A stretch of 6,197 nucleotides of DNA, taken from the NCBI GenBank assembly GCA_024233345.1, contig JACKPT010000023.1, positions 1 to 6,197 on the forward strand, given 5' to 3'. This document shows, one piece after another, positions 5,298 through 6,197 of this stretch. The first letter of the stretch is position 1. Every line of letters begins with the position of its first letter. The notes under the pieces were generated by a model. The model was not told the origin of the DNA and did not search any database. It saw only the letters and a program-made list of their open reading frames with translations. Position numbers and translations under genes: made by a program. This DNA comes from Verrucomicrobiota bacterium (GTDB taxonomy: Bacteria > Verrucomicrobiota > Kiritimatiellia > CAIVKH01).

Positions 5298-6197
5298 TCA
5301 TTGTGCAGGCGGGGGCAAAGGCGGCGTCTCGCCGAACCGGTATAGTTCCAGTGTGGGCGACAGATAACTGCCGTCCCCATATTCGATATGAACCAGCTCC
5401 CCTTCGGTCATCACCCTCCGGTAGAAGTCCCGACGCTGCTCGAGGTCACGGAACTGGCCAAAACCACCTTTGAGGTCCGGGTTGGCATACCGCTCCCGGT
5501 AACTGGGCAGGATCGCCACCAACCGGTAACCCTGCGCCACCAGGGTGTCATACATCGACTCGCCAAAACCCGGCTCCCACTGGAGGATCCGCGTGATCGG
5601 GACGGTCACCGGGGCGCCATCGATGGATCGCTGGGGGTTATGGCAATCGGGAATGCCGGAATAGATGTCCGCCATGACCTGGCCTTCGGTCCAGGCATGA
5701 TCGCGAATATATCGCGCCATCTGCATCCGGGTATCCGGCCCGTCAAATGCATTCACCGCATCGGTCCAGGCCGGGGCGCGAACTGAAATGATCCCGCAGA
5801 TCAGGGCCAACCCGGCAAGCCCGGCTCCGTTCCCCTTCCGGAACAGAAGCGTGAGGCTCCATCCCAGCCCCACGCCAATCATCCACCAGGCAATCAAATG
5901 CACCGGTAATGCATACCGCTCGACCTGCCGTTGAATCAAAAACAGGCACAGAAAGTAGACCCAGCCGGACAAGACGATGATCTTTTCCGCCCGGACATCC
6001 CGACTGCCCGGGACAAACCACCGGCATAACCCTACCAGCAGGAAAACCGCGCCGAACCACCCCAGATCCTCACCGACCTGCCGCCACGCCGGCAGTCCTC
6101 CAGTCTGGTTGTTGAATTGGTGGTCCAGCTCCCAGGCGATGCGGGAGGCGGCGGTTCCGGAATCGATCACCAGTTGGTAGTTGATCAGCCCGAACAC
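5298..6197 (-). CDS. C-terminal part of a polytopic GT-C-like glycosyltransferase (partial)
   Basis: Only the last 299 residues are present; the N-terminus, where GT-C enzymes carry their catalytic Asp/Glu loop, lies beyond the right edge. The first codon in the window is a GTG cut by the border and need not be a start. Visible hydrophobic segments are near 46-63, 72-89, 97-119 and 124-140. RQVERYALPVHLIAWW (90-105) matches the 'RY.LP..P/H' element common in PMT/ArnT-like (GT39/GT83) proteins. The remaining 155 residues are a soluble domain, expected on the periplasmic side, starting with RMQMARYIRDH (157-167) as in many such proteins, and ending in a Pro-rich tail. Its partner is probably the GT2 enzyme encoded immediately downstream, which would supply a lipid-linked sugar. 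The assignment is by topology and a few motifs, so another membrane protein of similar layout is possible. Confidence 0.7.
   Translation of the reverse strand: MFGLINYQLVIDSGTAASRIAWELDHQFNNQTGGLPAWRQVGEDLGWFGAVFLLVGLCRWFVPGSRDVRAEKIIVLSGWVYFLCLFLIQRQVERYALPVHLIAWWMIGVGLGWSLTLLFRKGNGAGLAGLALICGIISVRAPAWTDAVNAFDGPDTRMQMARYIRDHAWTEGQVMADIYSGIPDCHNPQRSIDGAPVTVPITRILQWEPGFGESMYDTLVAQGYRLVAILPSYRERYANPDLKGGFGQFRDLEQRRDFYRRVMTEGELVHIEYGDGSYLSPTLELYRFGETPPLPPPAQ

Noticed and set aside
4334..5473. A 379-codon open frame on the plus strand, longer than the GT2 protein it lies opposite to
   Set aside because: It is fully antisense to the GT2 gene, which has clear family motifs. Its predicted protein has no recognisable motif, and long antisense frames are common in GC-rich genes with biased third positions.

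Overview
The window is a densely packed, single-strand gene block from a GC-rich (roughly 60% by eye) Gram-negative bacterium. The Gram-negative reading rests on two lipoprotein-type signal peptides and a polytopic glycosyltransferase with a large non-membrane C-terminal domain. The gene mix (DUF900-type hydrolase, ThiL after a CPBP protease, YajD) is compatible with Verrucomicrobiota or Gammaproteobacteria, but no rRNA, tRNA or lineage marker fixes the taxon. Every gene I can support lies on the minus strand, so transcription runs from right to left. No non-coding stretch reaches 100 bases, and I see no RNA gene, insertion sequence, CRISPR array or convincing terminator.

In transcription order: (1) the C-terminal 299 residues of a polytopic membrane protein resembling GT-C glycosyltransferases (5298-6197, cut by the right edge); (2) a family 2 glycosyltransferase with two C-terminal membrane helices, like polyprenyl-phosphate sugar synthases (4268-5257); (3) a CPBP/CAAX-type membrane protease (3369-4271), overlapping the previous gene by GTGA; (4) thiL, thiamine-monophosphate kinase (2434-3372), overlapping by ATGA; (5) a YajD-type HNH protein (1984-2376); (6) a lipoprotein-like DUF900-type alpha/beta hydrolase (560-1888); (7) a short coiled-coil lipoprotein (66-563), overlapping by ATGA; (8) the first 17 codons of a further hydrophobic protein (1-52), cut by the left edge but preceded by the best ribosome binding site in the window.

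Functionally there are two envelope-related parts around a housekeeping core. Genes 1 and 2 form a plausible pair: the GT2 enzyme would charge a lipid carrier with a sugar, and the GT-C-like protein would transfer it outside the cytoplasmic membrane. Genes 6-8 form a tightly spaced group of two predicted lipoproteins and a probable membrane protein of unknown job. ThiL makes thiamine diphosphate and has no obvious link to its neighbours beyond coupled translation.

I found nothing amounting to a clearly new system. The least explained part is the three-gene lipoprotein/hydrolase group at the left end, whose third member continues outside the window.
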